Below, in pieces: positions 14,500 to 20,432 of a DNA stretch of 64,000 nt (positions are counted from its first letter, which is position 1; every line of letters starts with the position of its first letter). The stretch is taken from NCBI GenBank assembly GCA_017465225.1, contig JAFTWQ010000019.1, positions 20,269 to 84,268 of the forward strand, read 5' to 3'. The notes below the pieces were generated by a model, which did not search any database, was not told where the DNA came from, and saw nothing but the letters and a program-made list of their open reading frames with translations. Both the position numbers and the translations under genes were made by a program. The stretch comes from Bacteroidales bacterium (GTDB lineage Bacteria; Bacteroidota; Bacteroidia; Bacteroidales; UBA932).

Positions 14500-15132
14500 C
14501 TATTTTTTGGATAATTCTTTCATCTTCTTGAAGAAATCTATCGCTGCCATATATTCGTCATAATATGGCTTGTTCGGCTCACTGCCTTTTTCGCCATATA
14601 CGCTTTCTACACGTGCGGTAAACTCGTTCAGGGTGCCGCCTTTATATTTGTTCCAACAGCCGCATGACACAATATCGTCCGTTGCGTTGTATGTAGTTGT
14701 ACCTTTACGGCTGCCGATACGCACGACTTGATAATATTTTTTATCCAAGTTCGCGTCTGTCAAGTACGCGCCTGCCAAGTACGCGCCTGTCAAGTTCGCG
14801 TCTGTCAAGTACGCGCCTGTCAAGTTCGCGTCTGTCAAGTTCGCGCCTGTCAAGTTCGCGCCTGCCAAGTTCGCGCGTGTCAAGTTCGCGCCTGTCAAGT
14901 TCGCGTCTGTCAAGTTCGCGTCTGCCAAGTTCGCGCCTGCCAAGTTCGCGCGTGTCAAGTTCGCGCGTGTCAAGTTCGCGTCTGCCAAGTTCGCGCCTGC
15001 CAAGTTCGCGCGTGTCAAGTTCGCGCCTGCCAAGTACGCGCCTGCCAAGTACGCGCGGCAGCCGCCTTCTTCACCTCTAAGCCATCTCCCATGATTTGCA
15101 ACGATCTCGTTAAGCTTCTCTTGTGTAATCAC
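14500..15132 (-). CDS. Pentapeptide-repeat protein
   Basis: 210 residues from a GTG start at 15,132 (GAGGAGGGG seven bases upstream); a TTG six codons earlier lacks a ribosome site. After a short helix, 21 consecutive A-[NY]-L-[TA]-[RGD] units form a right-handed beta-helix of the pentapeptide-repeat family, followed by a C-terminal domain with a G-S-R-K-G-T-T-T-Y-N-A-T-D-D-I-V-S-C-G-C-W segment seen in other pentapeptide proteins. Some family members mimic DNA and bind gyrase; whether this one does is unknown. The second copy of the gene (59,560-60,192) differs in one unit (Asn here, Tyr there). It is the second gene of the early operon. Confidence 0.9.
   Translation of the reverse strand: MITQEKLNEIVANHGRWLRGEEGGCRAYLAGAYLAGANLTRANLAGANLADANLTRANLTRANLAGANLADANLTDANLTGANLTRANLAGANLTGANLTDANLTGAYLTDANLTGAYLAGAYLTDANLDKKYYQVVRIGSRKGTTTYNATDDIVSCGCWNKYKGGTLNEFTARVESVYGEKGSEPNKPYYDEYMAAIDFFKKMKELSKK
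14740..15054. repeat. Tandem array of 21 15-bp units (pentapeptide coding)
   Basis: Units of the form CAAGTTCGCG(C/T)CTG(T/C) repeat 21 times without interruption, only a few bases varying between units. Because of this regularity all six frames are largely open. The single base that differs between the two copies of the phage unit (14,991 versus 60,051) lies in this array. Confidence 0.95.
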
Positions 15133-15146
15133 GTCTTGTCCCCTCC

Positions 15147-15410
15147 TCAATATATCCGCGGCATTTTCACGCGCTGTCCTCGTTTTGGCAGCGGCATATC
15201 CGCGATCTCTCTCAATGCCGTTTTTGCTTTCGGCTCAACGATCGACACAGTAACTTTCGTCTCGATCCATTTTTCGTAGTCCGACTGTCTGATGTACCGT
15301 TTGCCGTCGATCAGCACGTGCGGCAATCCGCATTTGCGTACCCAACGATACAGCTTGTGATACGACAGCTCGTTTTGTTCGGCGAATGTCGCCATATCCA
15401 CCAGCTTCAT
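15147..15410 (-). CDS. Excisionase-like/MerR-fold DNA-binding protein, first early gene
   Basis: 87 residues from the ATG at 15,410 (GGGAGGTGCAGG upstream). A-E-Q-N-E-L-S-Y-H-K-L-Y-R-W-V-R-K-C-G-L-P-H-V-L-I-D-G-K-R-Y-I is a winged-helix of the excisionase/MerR type (helix, turn, helix, beta wing), and the C-terminal tail is basic. In many prophages a gene of this kind at the head of the early operon assists integrase in excision or regulates early transcription. A much longer frame upstream lacks a ribosome site and runs antisense to the gene at 15,550, so it was not used. Confidence 0.75.
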   Translation of the reverse strand: MKLVDMATFAEQNELSYHKLYRWVRKCGLPHVLIDGKRYIRQSDYEKWIETKVTVSIVEPKAKTALREIADMPLPKRGQRVKMPRIY

Positions 15411-15426
15411 ACCTGCACCTCCCTGC

Positions 15427-15450
15427 TCCTGAGCGGAGCTTTTTTCTTTT
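15427..15450 (+). terminator. Hairpin followed by T tract, plus strand
   Basis: GCTCC-TGAGC-GGAGC followed by TTTTTTC. It would stop plus-strand transcripts entering the region from the early operon side. Read on the minus strand it is a hairpin in the leader of the early operon, just before the ribosome site. Confidence 0.5.
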
Positions 15451-15483
15451 TCGATTTGCCACACACAAAGTTTTCTGCTTAGC

Positions 15484-15512
15484 TTGACTATTTTACTGAT
15501 TAGCGGTAAACT
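15484..15512 (+). promoter_or_regulatory. Promoter with palindromic element, for the membrane-anchored regulator
   Basis: TTGACT (15,484-15,489), 17-base spacer, TAAACT (15,507-15,512). The spacer and -10 contain the imperfect inverted repeat TTTACTG...CGGTAAA (six of seven bases paired), a likely operator. Confidence 0.65.
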
Positions 15513-15549
15513 GTCTGCACCAAAAAAAGATGCAAAGGAGCTGAACACC

Positions 15550-15879
15550 ATGGACGAACAAGATTTCAAACTACTGTACTTCATCTTCAAGCAGGACGAT
15601 ACAAGCGTACCTGCCATTCTGGTAAAATTCCACGCATACCCAGAAATTACGCAAGATACTGAAGCTCGCATCGACAAGCTCATAGCAAAAGACCTCCTTG
15701 AGAAAGTAAACAGTAATCTGCATCTAACCGTTTATGGTTACAAGGCTGTAAATGATTACATTGACACCAACCCTATATCTTGTGATATGCCTTTCTTAAC
15801 CAAAGAGAATATTTCGTATCTTTCAACGGTAATGATTGCTATTTGTAGCATTATTAACATCCTCGTTCGAATCGGTTAA
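15550..15879 (+). CDS. Winged-helix protein with C-terminal transmembrane anchor
   Basis: 109 residues from the ATG at 15,550 (AAAGGAGCTG upstream). The N-terminal 80 residues look like a winged helix (F-K-L-L-Y-F-I-F, A-R-I-D-K-L-I-A-K-D-L-L-E-K-V, H-L-T-V-Y-G-Y-K-A-V-N). The C-terminus has one membrane helix (S-T-V-M-I-A-I-C-S-I-I-N-I-L-V). A DNA-binding domain tethered to the membrane is unusual for an immunity region and could sense membrane state. It is expressed opposite to the early operon. Its stop codon shares bases with the stop of the convergent small gene at 15,876-16,004. Confidence 0.65.
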   Translation: MDEQDFKLLYFIFKQDDTSVPAILVKFHAYPEITQDTEARIDKLIAKDLLEKVNSNLHLTVYGYKAVNDYIDTNPISCDMPFLTKENISYLSTVMIAICSIINILVRIG

Positions 15880-16004
15880 TCACCAAAAATGTAACGACCA
15901 ATTAGTAATCCGTAAGAGAAGAACATTAGCTCATCATATTGTCCTTGATACAGCAAAACAGAATAGACAACAATCATTAACATAAAACCAACTATGTGCC
16001 GCAT
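15876..16004 (-). CDS. Small membrane protein downstream of the Cro-like gene
   Basis: 42 residues from the ATG at 16,004 (or 45 from the in-frame ATG at 16,013). Two hydrophobic segments: H-I-V-G-F-M-L-M-I-V-V-Y-S-V-L-L-Y and M-F-F-S-Y-G-L-L-I-G-R-Y-I-F. A GGGGGCGG site precedes it. It lies on the same strand as the Cro-like gene, behind the second operator (16,035-16,051), and its stop overlaps the stop of the convergent plus-strand gene. Function unknown. Confidence 0.45.
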   Translation of the reverse strand: MRHIVGFMLMIVVYSVLLYQGQYDELMFFSYGLLIGRYIFGD

Positions 16005-16034
16005 ATTACCCATCCGCCCCCACAGCAACACTTA

Positions 16035-16051
16035 AAACGATTAAGTCGTTT
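16035..16051. promoter_or_regulatory. Operator 2 (17-bp near-palindrome)
   Basis: AAACGATTAAGTCGTTT differs by one base from operator 1 at 16,264-16,280. It lies just past the 3' end of the Cro-like gene. The two sites bracket that gene. Confidence 0.6.
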
Positions 16052-16054
16052 TTT

Positions 16055-16252
16055 CTACTTAAAAAAAATAAGCTCGTCATGCTCCACAGCATAAACCTCG
16101 CACATTTTCTTAATTGTAGGTGCAGTCGGGAATGTATGTCCGTTTTCGTAGCTATAAAGCGTTTTCTCACTAATACCAAGCATTTCAGCTGCTTTTTCTT
16201 GCGTAAGATTAACATTTACTCTCGCCGCCTTCAAACTAAGTTTTGCCATCAT
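16055..16252 (-). CDS. Cro-like XRE-family regulator
   Basis: 65 residues making up one HTH domain: L-S-L-K-A-A-R-V-N-V-N-L-T-Q-E-K-A-A-E-M-L-G-I and S-E-K-T-L-Y-S-Y-E-N-G-H-T-F-P. It is divergent from the two-domain repressor and is read from the strong minus promoter at 16,292-16,320, with operators on both sides, the position of a Cro-type switch protein. Two ATG codons at the start follow GAGGAGGTG. The early operon downstream probably continues from this promoter. Confidence 0.8.
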   Translation of the reverse strand: MMAKLSLKAARVNVNLTQEKAAEMLGISEKTLYSYENGHTFPTAPTIKKMCEVYAVEHDELIFFK

Positions 16253-16263
16253 TACACCTCCTC

Positions 16264-16280
16264 AAACGATTAAATCGTTT
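16264..16280. promoter_or_regulatory. Operator 1 (perfect 17-bp palindrome)
   Basis: AAACGATTAAATCGTTT is a perfect inverted repeat around one central base. It lies between the -10 element of the early promoter and the Cro-like gene's ribosome site, about +5 to +21 of the transcript, where a bound repressor would act as a roadblock. Confidence 0.75.
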
Positions 16281-16291
16281 TTTCTGTTTTA

Positions 16292-16320
16292 ATTATATAC
16301 CATCAAAAACTATTCGTCAA
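16292..16320 (-). promoter_or_regulatory. Early lytic promoter (PR-like)
   Basis: On the minus strand, TTGACG (16,315-16,320), a 17-base spacer and TATAAT (16,292-16,297). This is the best promoter of the immunity region and drives the Cro-like gene. Confidence 0.8.
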
Positions 16321-16403
16321 CGGTTTTTTCGTTTTTTTATTTACTTTTTATTTCTTTTTTTACGGATTTGATGTAAGATGAAGATAGAAAAGGTGGTGTC
16401 ATT

Positions 16404-16979
16404 ATGAGCATAGAAGTCGATAAGAAGATCGTGAGCAAAAATCTCCTTCGTCTTATACAAGAAAGCGGCAAGAGCCGGAAACAAATAAGCGAAGCTATCG
16501 GAGTAAGCTATTCAACGTTTACCGACTGGTCGAATGGCAGAAGCTACCCACGTCATGAAGGTATCGTAGCTCTCGCAAATTTTTTTGGTGTGCCAACATC
16601 TGCATTAACTGAAGAACAAAAAACCCCTGTTTCACTTCGTACACCTGCTGAGATCGGCGACATCATCCGCGAACACCGTGAAAAACTCGGTTTATCTTAT
16701 GATGAGCTTGCTACGTTAGCAAATACAACTACTATGTCTCTGAGAAGGTGGGAAAAAGGGAAAATAGCTAACCCACGCACTGATGCCATCGAAAACCTAG
16801 CCAGAGCTTTGAAGCTGCCGACTGCCATCCTCCGCGGAATACCACTAACCGAAGACCAAATACAAAAGCAAAAACTCATCAAAGAGATAGACAAGGTACT
16901 GTCAGATATCCACCTTACCGACGAAGAAATACAACAAGTAGTCAGTTATATAAAATTTTTAATCACTCAAAGAAAATAA
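16404..16979 (+). CDS. Phage repressor with two XRE helix-turn-helix domains
   Basis: 191 residues. Two HTH domains in tandem: residues about 10-62 (K-S-R-K-Q-I-S-E-A-I-G-V-S-Y-S-T-F-T-D-W-S-N-G) and about 75-130 (L-G-L-S-Y-D-E-L-A-T-L-A-N-T-T-T-M-S-L-R-R-W-E-K-G). A short helical C-terminus follows. There is no LexA-like peptidase domain, so RecA-dependent self-cleavage is not expected and induction must use another route. It diverges from the Cro-like gene. AAAGGTGG precedes the start. Confidence 0.8.
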   Translation: MSIEVDKKIVSKNLLRLIQESGKSRKQISEAIGVSYSTFTDWSNGRSYPRHEGIVALANFFGVPTSALTEEQKTPVSLRTPAEIGDIIREHREKLGLSYDELATLANTTTMSLRRWEKGKIANPRTDAIENLARALKLPTAILRGIPLTEDQIQKQKLIKEIDKVLSDIHLTDEEIQQVVSYIKFLITQRK

Positions 16980-16995
16980 GAAAGAAGATGATTGT

Positions 16996-17553
16996 ATGTT
17001 TGTCATTAACGTACTAGAAAAATTTATTTGCGGCATTATCTTTATTTTTCTCAAATCTGATTATCAGAAAGTATCTTATAAAAATCTTAATAAGTTTTTA
17101 GATACCGAACTTACTATTATATGTGAGCAGGCAAACCTTTCAAAAAAACATGTTTTCCCGTATATTGTCAAACCTATGTGTAATCACATAGATATTATCC
17201 GCAACGAAAGATTTTTATATCACAGAAGCAGTCACGATGCGCTTTATGCTTTTAACAACTATGATTTCTATTTATGTTATGCAGACATGTTATCCTCATA
17301 TTCTCGATACTGGCGTGCAAGAGGATTTTATATCAACTTCCATAGCCGCAGTGAATTATTATCGGCATTGCTCAAAAGAGGTCACGAAAAAAATTATTTT
17401 TCTGAAGAAACCATAGATAAATACGAATCATTGTCACGAAAAGTTAGCATATGGAAAATACCAGACTACACAAGCGATGAGCTTAAATTTATAAGTCTTG
17501 TTTTGTTTGTGGTCATACCTTTATTCCAAATAATTTTTATCTTTATTGATTAA
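16996..17553 (+). CDS. AT-rich membrane protein between repressor and integrase, unknown
   Basis: 185 residues with a hydrophobic segment at the N-terminus (residues about 8-20) and a second at the C-terminus (about 163-184). The middle is soluble, rich in Tyr, Phe, Asn and Ser. Visibly more AT rich than the rest of the phage. It follows the repressor by 16 bases and would be made in the lysogen, so a lysogenic conversion role, such as exclusion of other phages, is plausible. No family recognised. The ribosome site is weak. Confidence 0.65.
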   Translation: MFVINVLEKFICGIIFIFLKSDYQKVSYKNLNKFLDTELTIICEQANLSKKHVFPYIVKPMCNHIDIIRNERFLYHRSSHDALYAFNNYDFYLCYADMLSSYSRYWRARGFYINFHSRSELLSALLKRGHEKNYFSEETIDKYESLSRKVSIWKIPDYTSDELKFISLVLFVVIPLFQIIFIFID

Positions 17554-17565
17554 CAGACAAAACAC

Positions 17566-17599
17566 AAGACCGACTACCCCTATGGCAGTCGGTCTTTTT
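17566..17599 (+). terminator. Strong terminator upstream of integrase
   Basis: AAGACCGACT...AGTCGGTCTT is a 10-bp stem with an 11-base loop, followed by TTT. It separates the lysogeny transcript from integrase. Confidence 0.85.
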
Positions 17600-17616
17600 G
17601 GAAAGGAGAGAATCAT

Positions 17617-18744
17617 ATGCCGAGCAAGCTAAAAAAACGCGGCAACTCATATCTGTTGACAGTCGTTCGAGATGGTAAGGAGTACACTAAGACGGTTCGT
17701 ACCACCAAGAAAAGCGAAGCAGAAAAAGAGTGGACGATATTTGCCAGCGAAGTTTTGCGCGACAGAGTCGTCGCCAAGAGCGAAGGACATATGACGCTAG
17801 ATCAATTCTACGCCTACTGGCTTAAAAACTATGCGGAACTGCATCTGGAGCCGTCCACGATAGAGACACGCAGAAGGCTATATGCCCGAATCGGCGAATC
17901 CCTCGGACAGCTCAAGCTGTGCAACATACGCAAGCGACACGTGCTTGAATTCGTCAAGAACCTCTCCTCGCCCACAGCATCATTTGATGGCAAGCCTCTT
18001 TCCACCATATACATCAAGAATCATATTACACTATTGACAACGTTGTTGAATCATGCAATTGACTGGGATTTCATAGCAACCAACCCTGCGCTACGGGTAA
18101 AGATACCCGGGACAACAACTCCGAAAGAAATGCCTAGTGAAGCAGATTTCGCCAAGCTCCTCTCGCTCGTGGACGAGCACCATGACGTCAGATTCCGTCT
18201 TTGGGTCGCGCTTGCCTTCACGCTCGGACTGAGAAAAGAAGAGATTTTCGGATTAAAATGGGGCGATATCTCTTCCAAGATTCTCTCCGTCAATCGCGCA
18301 GCCGTCTATATTCATCGAACAGGTGTCGTCACCAAACCGCCTAAATCAAAACGAAGCCAACGCACATTACCGCTCTCTCTGGCGGCATCGACACTCCTTT
18401 ACGAGTGGAAAAAAACATATGCGAAAAAATTCGCCATCCCGACAGATGATTCGTTCGTTTTCCCCAATCCCATTGGCGGCATCCTCCACCCTTCCATGTT
18501 CAACTACTTTCTCAATATGTTGTGTGACAGAAATAATCTTCCGCGCATCACACCGCATTCACTCCGCCATATGTACGGCACATACCTCCTAGCAGGAGGA
18601 GTGAACATTGCTACGATCAGCTCATTGATGGGACACGCAAACAGCGCATTTACCCTCTCAAGATACGTACATGAATTGAAATCTTTGGAAGAACAGACAG
18701 CCTCTATCATGGATAATACCCTCTTGAAACTAACGCATAAATAA
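17617..18744 (+). CDS. int: Tyrosine integrase
   Basis: 375 residues in the usual three parts: an N-terminal arm-binding domain (about 1-50, S-Y-L-L-T-V-V-R-D-G-K-E-Y-T-K-T), a core-binding SAM-like domain (about 57-160) and the catalytic domain (about 170-365). Catalytic residues are R206 (L-G-L-R-K-E-E), H314 and R317 (H-S-L-R-H), H340 (M-G-H-A-N) and Y350 (S-R-Y-V-H). The AAAGGAGAG site is ideal. It recombines attP, which lies immediately downstream, with the chromosomal site, here most likely the 3' end of spo0A. Confidence 0.95.
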   Translation: MPSKLKKRGNSYLLTVVRDGKEYTKTVRTTKKSEAEKEWTIFASEVLRDRVVAKSEGHMTLDQFYAYWLKNYAELHLEPSTIETRRRLYARIGESLGQLKLCNIRKRHVLEFVKNLSSPTASFDGKPLSTIYIKNHITLLTTLLNHAIDWDFIATNPALRVKIPGTTTPKEMPSEADFAKLLSLVDEHHDVRFRLWVALAFTLGLRKEEIFGLKWGDISSKILSVNRAAVYIHRTGVVTKPPKSKRSQRTLPLSLAASTLLYEWKKTYAKKFAIPTDDSFVFPNPIGGILHPSMFNYFLNMLCDRNNLPRITPHSLRHMYGTYLLAGGVNIATISSLMGHANSAFTLSRYVHELKSLEEQTASIMDNTLLKLTHK

Positions 18745-18748
18745 CCAA

Positions 18749-18777
18749 AAAAGCGTATGCATTGTGCATACGCTTTT
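18749..18777 (+). terminator. Bidirectional terminator between int and the spo0A fragment
   Basis: AAAAGCGTATGCA-TTG-TGCATACGCTTTT is a 13-bp perfect stem with T runs on both strands. After integration it could end both the int transcript and, on the other strand, the reconstituted spo0A transcript. Confidence 0.85.
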
Positions 18778-18803
18778 CTCGTTTGTACCCCTTGTATCAA
18801 TTT

Positions 18804-18826
18804 AGGGGACAAAACAGGGGACAAAA
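18804..18826 (+). repeat. P-arm integrase sites, two direct copies
   Basis: AGGGGACAAAA at 18,804-18,814 and again at 18,816-18,826, 12 bases apart. Confidence 0.65.
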
Positions 18827-18839
18827 TCATATCTTTCTA

Positions 18840-18944
18840 TCACCTTGCCACCTGCTCAAGCCTTAATTTATCTGCAATCATCGCCATAAATTCAGAATTG
18901 GTCGGCTTGCCTTTCTCAACGTTTATCGTATACCCAAATACCGT
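18840..18944 (-). pseudogene. spo0A: 3' end of spo0A used as the attachment core
   Basis: Translated on the minus strand and ending in TGA at 18,840-18,842, the sequence reads as the Spo0A C-terminus: [18 protein letters not shown], then [14 protein letters not shown]. The B. subtilis protein ends with F-G-Y-T-V-S-M-T-K-A-K-P-T-N-S-E-F and A-D-K-L-R-L-E. There is no start codon or upstream Spo0A sequence, so this is not a gene by itself. After integration the host gene would keep an intact reading frame with the phage-encoded end. Confidence 0.85.
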
Positions 18945-19001
18945 CTCAATGCCTTGCAAGCCTTTATTTTACAAGGTTTTTCTATTATGCCTTTGCACCG
19001 C

Positions 19002-19043
19002 TTTGTCCCCTTTTTCATTGATTTAGGGGACAAAAAAAGGGAC
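19002..19043. repeat. P'-arm integrase sites
   Basis: TTTGTCCCCT at 19,002-19,011 (inverted copy) and AGGGGACAAAA at 19,025-19,035, with a partial AGGGAC at 19,038-19,043. Confidence 0.6.
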
Positions 19044-19160
19044 TGATTTTCTGCAAATCCACTGTTTTTTATGCAAATAATTATGCAAAAAAGACAATCG
19101 AAACGATTGCCCTTTTTGCTTTGGTTGGTACAAGCCATATTGAGAGACAAGACCATTATA

Positions 19161-19622
19161 TCATTTTTCCTTCACAAACGCTACCGCCATCCACTGCATA
19201 AACAGCTTACCTTCTACCATATCGGGATCGTCGAAGTACAGAGCTTTTGCCATCTTCGCGTGCATCGCCGCGTCCTTGCCGACTACTTCTGACAGGTCGC
19301 TGTACAGCATATTCATCGCATAATAGAAATCACATTTATGCTCAATATTGTGTTGTATTGCGAGCTTGTCGGTATCCTCTTTCGACCAATGACCGCCGAC
19401 CGTACCGTCCACGTTGTGCATTTTCGATACAGCCATCTTCGCTGTGTCCTCATCAAAGTGCGCACCGTGCAGAAGGCAATGCAGCTTCGTGATGATAGCC
19501 CAGTACGATTCAGGGCAATACTTCTTCAGATGTTCTGCCATCTCGTTGGCGAGACACTTCGCTTCCTTGTGCTTCTCAGGATGATGCTCCAGTTTCTCCA
19601 TATACTTTTTAAATTCTTTCAT
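19161..19622 (-). CDS. Helical phage protein, DUF7841-like
   Basis: 153 residues, all-helical, with many His and Cys residues and the patterns C-P-E-S-Y-W-A-I-I-T-K-L-H-C-L-L-H-G-A-H-F and A-V-S-K-M-H-N-V-D-G-T. Proteins with this pattern occur in Bacillota prophages close to small glycine-rich structural genes, and the order here is the same. A role in the virion or its assembly is possible but unknown. The ATG overlaps the stop of the upstream gene. This is the last gene of its operon before attP. Confidence 0.7.
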   Translation of the reverse strand: MKEFKKYMEKLEHHPEKHKEAKCLANEMAEHLKKYCPESYWAIITKLHCLLHGAHFDEDTAKMAVSKMHNVDGTVGGHWSKEDTDKLAIQHNIEHKCDFYYAMNMLYSDLSEVVGKDAAMHAKMAKALYFDDPDMVEGKLFMQWMAVAFVKEK

Positions 19623-20026
19623 TACTTAGACGCCGCCTTTCTTATACTCAGGACAGCCGCTGTTTCAGCCGCAGCCACAGGAGCAGGAATCGAAACAACA
19701 GCACCGCAGTTTTCTGCACAGAGCAAGCCATCCCACAATACGAAACGCGCCGTATCTGCCGCTACCTTGAGGAGATATACCCTGCGAGGTTTCAACTGAT
19801 TCGCATAAACGTTGTGACCGCTTTTTCTCACAACAGAATACTGCGTAGCATCCGTACCGATCTGAATGACTACAGGCATCAAATTCGTTGCCGTTGCAGG
19901 AATTGCCTGTGCAATACGGATCGGATACAAGCAACAGTTACGGAACGTACCTGCCGGCAAAGTCAACACCAATACATCCCCTACTACAGCTACAGCCGTA
20001 GTCAATATCTCTTTACAACAATTCAT
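19622..20026 (-). CDS. Beta-rich phage protein of the same cassette, unknown
   Basis: 134 residues with alternating hydrophobic strands (A-V-A-V-V-G-D-V-L-V-L-T-L-P-A-G-T-F) and a C-terminal Ala-rich tail. Eight or so cysteines, including N-C-C and L-C-A-E-N-C-G. Strong AAGGAGGAATAAAC site. The shape and position next to the intron-split gene suggest a virion or decoration protein; this is inference. Confidence 0.65.
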   Translation of the reverse strand: MNCCKEILTTAVAVVGDVLVLTLPAGTFRNCCLYPIRIAQAIPATATNLMPVVIQIGTDATQYSVVRKSGHNVYANQLKPRRVYLLKVAADTARFVLWDGLLCAENCGAVVSIPAPVAAAETAAVLSIRKAASK

Positions 20027-20100
20027 GTTTATTCCTCCTTATTAAAAGAGAGAGACGGATACCGCCTCTCTCCATTAGTCACGCTCGAAGCGGAAAATCT

Positions 20101-20432
20101 TTATGCAGCATACCCACAGCCACAACCATAGCCGTTATAGCCATAATGTCCGCGAGCCGATTCATACGGACTGCACGTGTTGTAGCTCGGTTTCGGGAAC
20201 GGTCTGATCTCTTCGATCAAACGCGCATTCTGTGCCTGCTGACTCAACTGGAAGTTAGCCGTCATCAGATCGCGGTCACGATCTGCGAGCTTGTCACGCA
20301 ATTCCTGCATAACATTCGCATTGATGAGAGCGCGAGTCGCCTCAGCTTCCGCATGGATCGCCGTAGTGATCTCACAAGTATTCTTGTAGTTTTCAGCGCG
20401 GACGTTATCGATGTTGCGGTTCGTCTCACAGC
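20101..20432 (-). CDS. Exon 2 of the intron-split Gly-rich membrane protein
   Basis: 332 bases giving the C-terminal 110 codons. Joined to exon 1 (21,525-21,912) the reading frame is continuous: the junction reads A-A-Q-Q-C-C-E-T-N-R-N-I-D-N-V. The exon 2 protein is helical (L-R-D-K-L-A-D-R-D-R-D-L-M-T-A-N-F-Q-L-S) and ends in a Gly/Tyr/Cys-rich tail. It matches the usual C-terminal half of a protein that is uninterrupted in related Bacillota phages. The spliced product is 239 residues. Confidence 0.8.

Larger units (their letters stand above)
1..18940. repeat. First copy of an 18.9-kb direct repeat (45,060-bp phage unit begins again at 45,061)
   Basis: Bases 1-18,940 recur at 45,061-64,000. 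Every gene in this stretch has a partner at exactly +45,060 with the same translation, apart from one residue in the pentapeptide-repeat protein (base 14,991 is T, base 60,051 is A). The constant offset means the phage unit is 45,060 bp and circular or tandem in the source molecule. Confidence 0.97.
18745..19160. other. attP region (no protein-coding gene)
   Basis: About 415 bases with no credible gene: the int terminator, two direct arm-type repeats (18,804-18,814 and 18,816-18,826, AGGGGACAAAA), a core made of the last 35 codons of spo0A (18,840-18,944, minus strand), and on the far side an inverted (19,002-19,011) and a direct (19,025-19,035) copy of the same repeat plus a partial one. This is the classical attP layout of core between P and P' arms. 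Confidence 0.75.

Noticed and set aside
14740-15054. Regular repeat array as a CRISPR
   Set aside because: The units are contiguous, 15 bp, without unique spacers, and encode a pentapeptide-repeat protein.
14728-15279. Long plus-strand open frames over the pentapeptide array (Cys-Gln-Val-Arg and Ser-Ser-Arg repeats)
   Set aside because: They exist only because the 15-bp array is open in all frames; no ribosome site and the minus-strand gene is clear.
15411-15683. N-terminal extension of the excisionase-like gene
   Set aside because: It runs antisense to the gene at 15,550 and lacks a ribosome site; the ATG at 15,410 has one.
18840-18944. An intact phage-encoded spo0A gene
   Set aside because: Only the last 34 codons are present; no start codon, no DNA-binding or receiver domain. 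It is read as an attachment core.
18923-19156. 77-residue minus-strand open frame across the attP region
   Set aside because: No ribosome site, unnatural composition, and it overlaps the att core and arm repeats.
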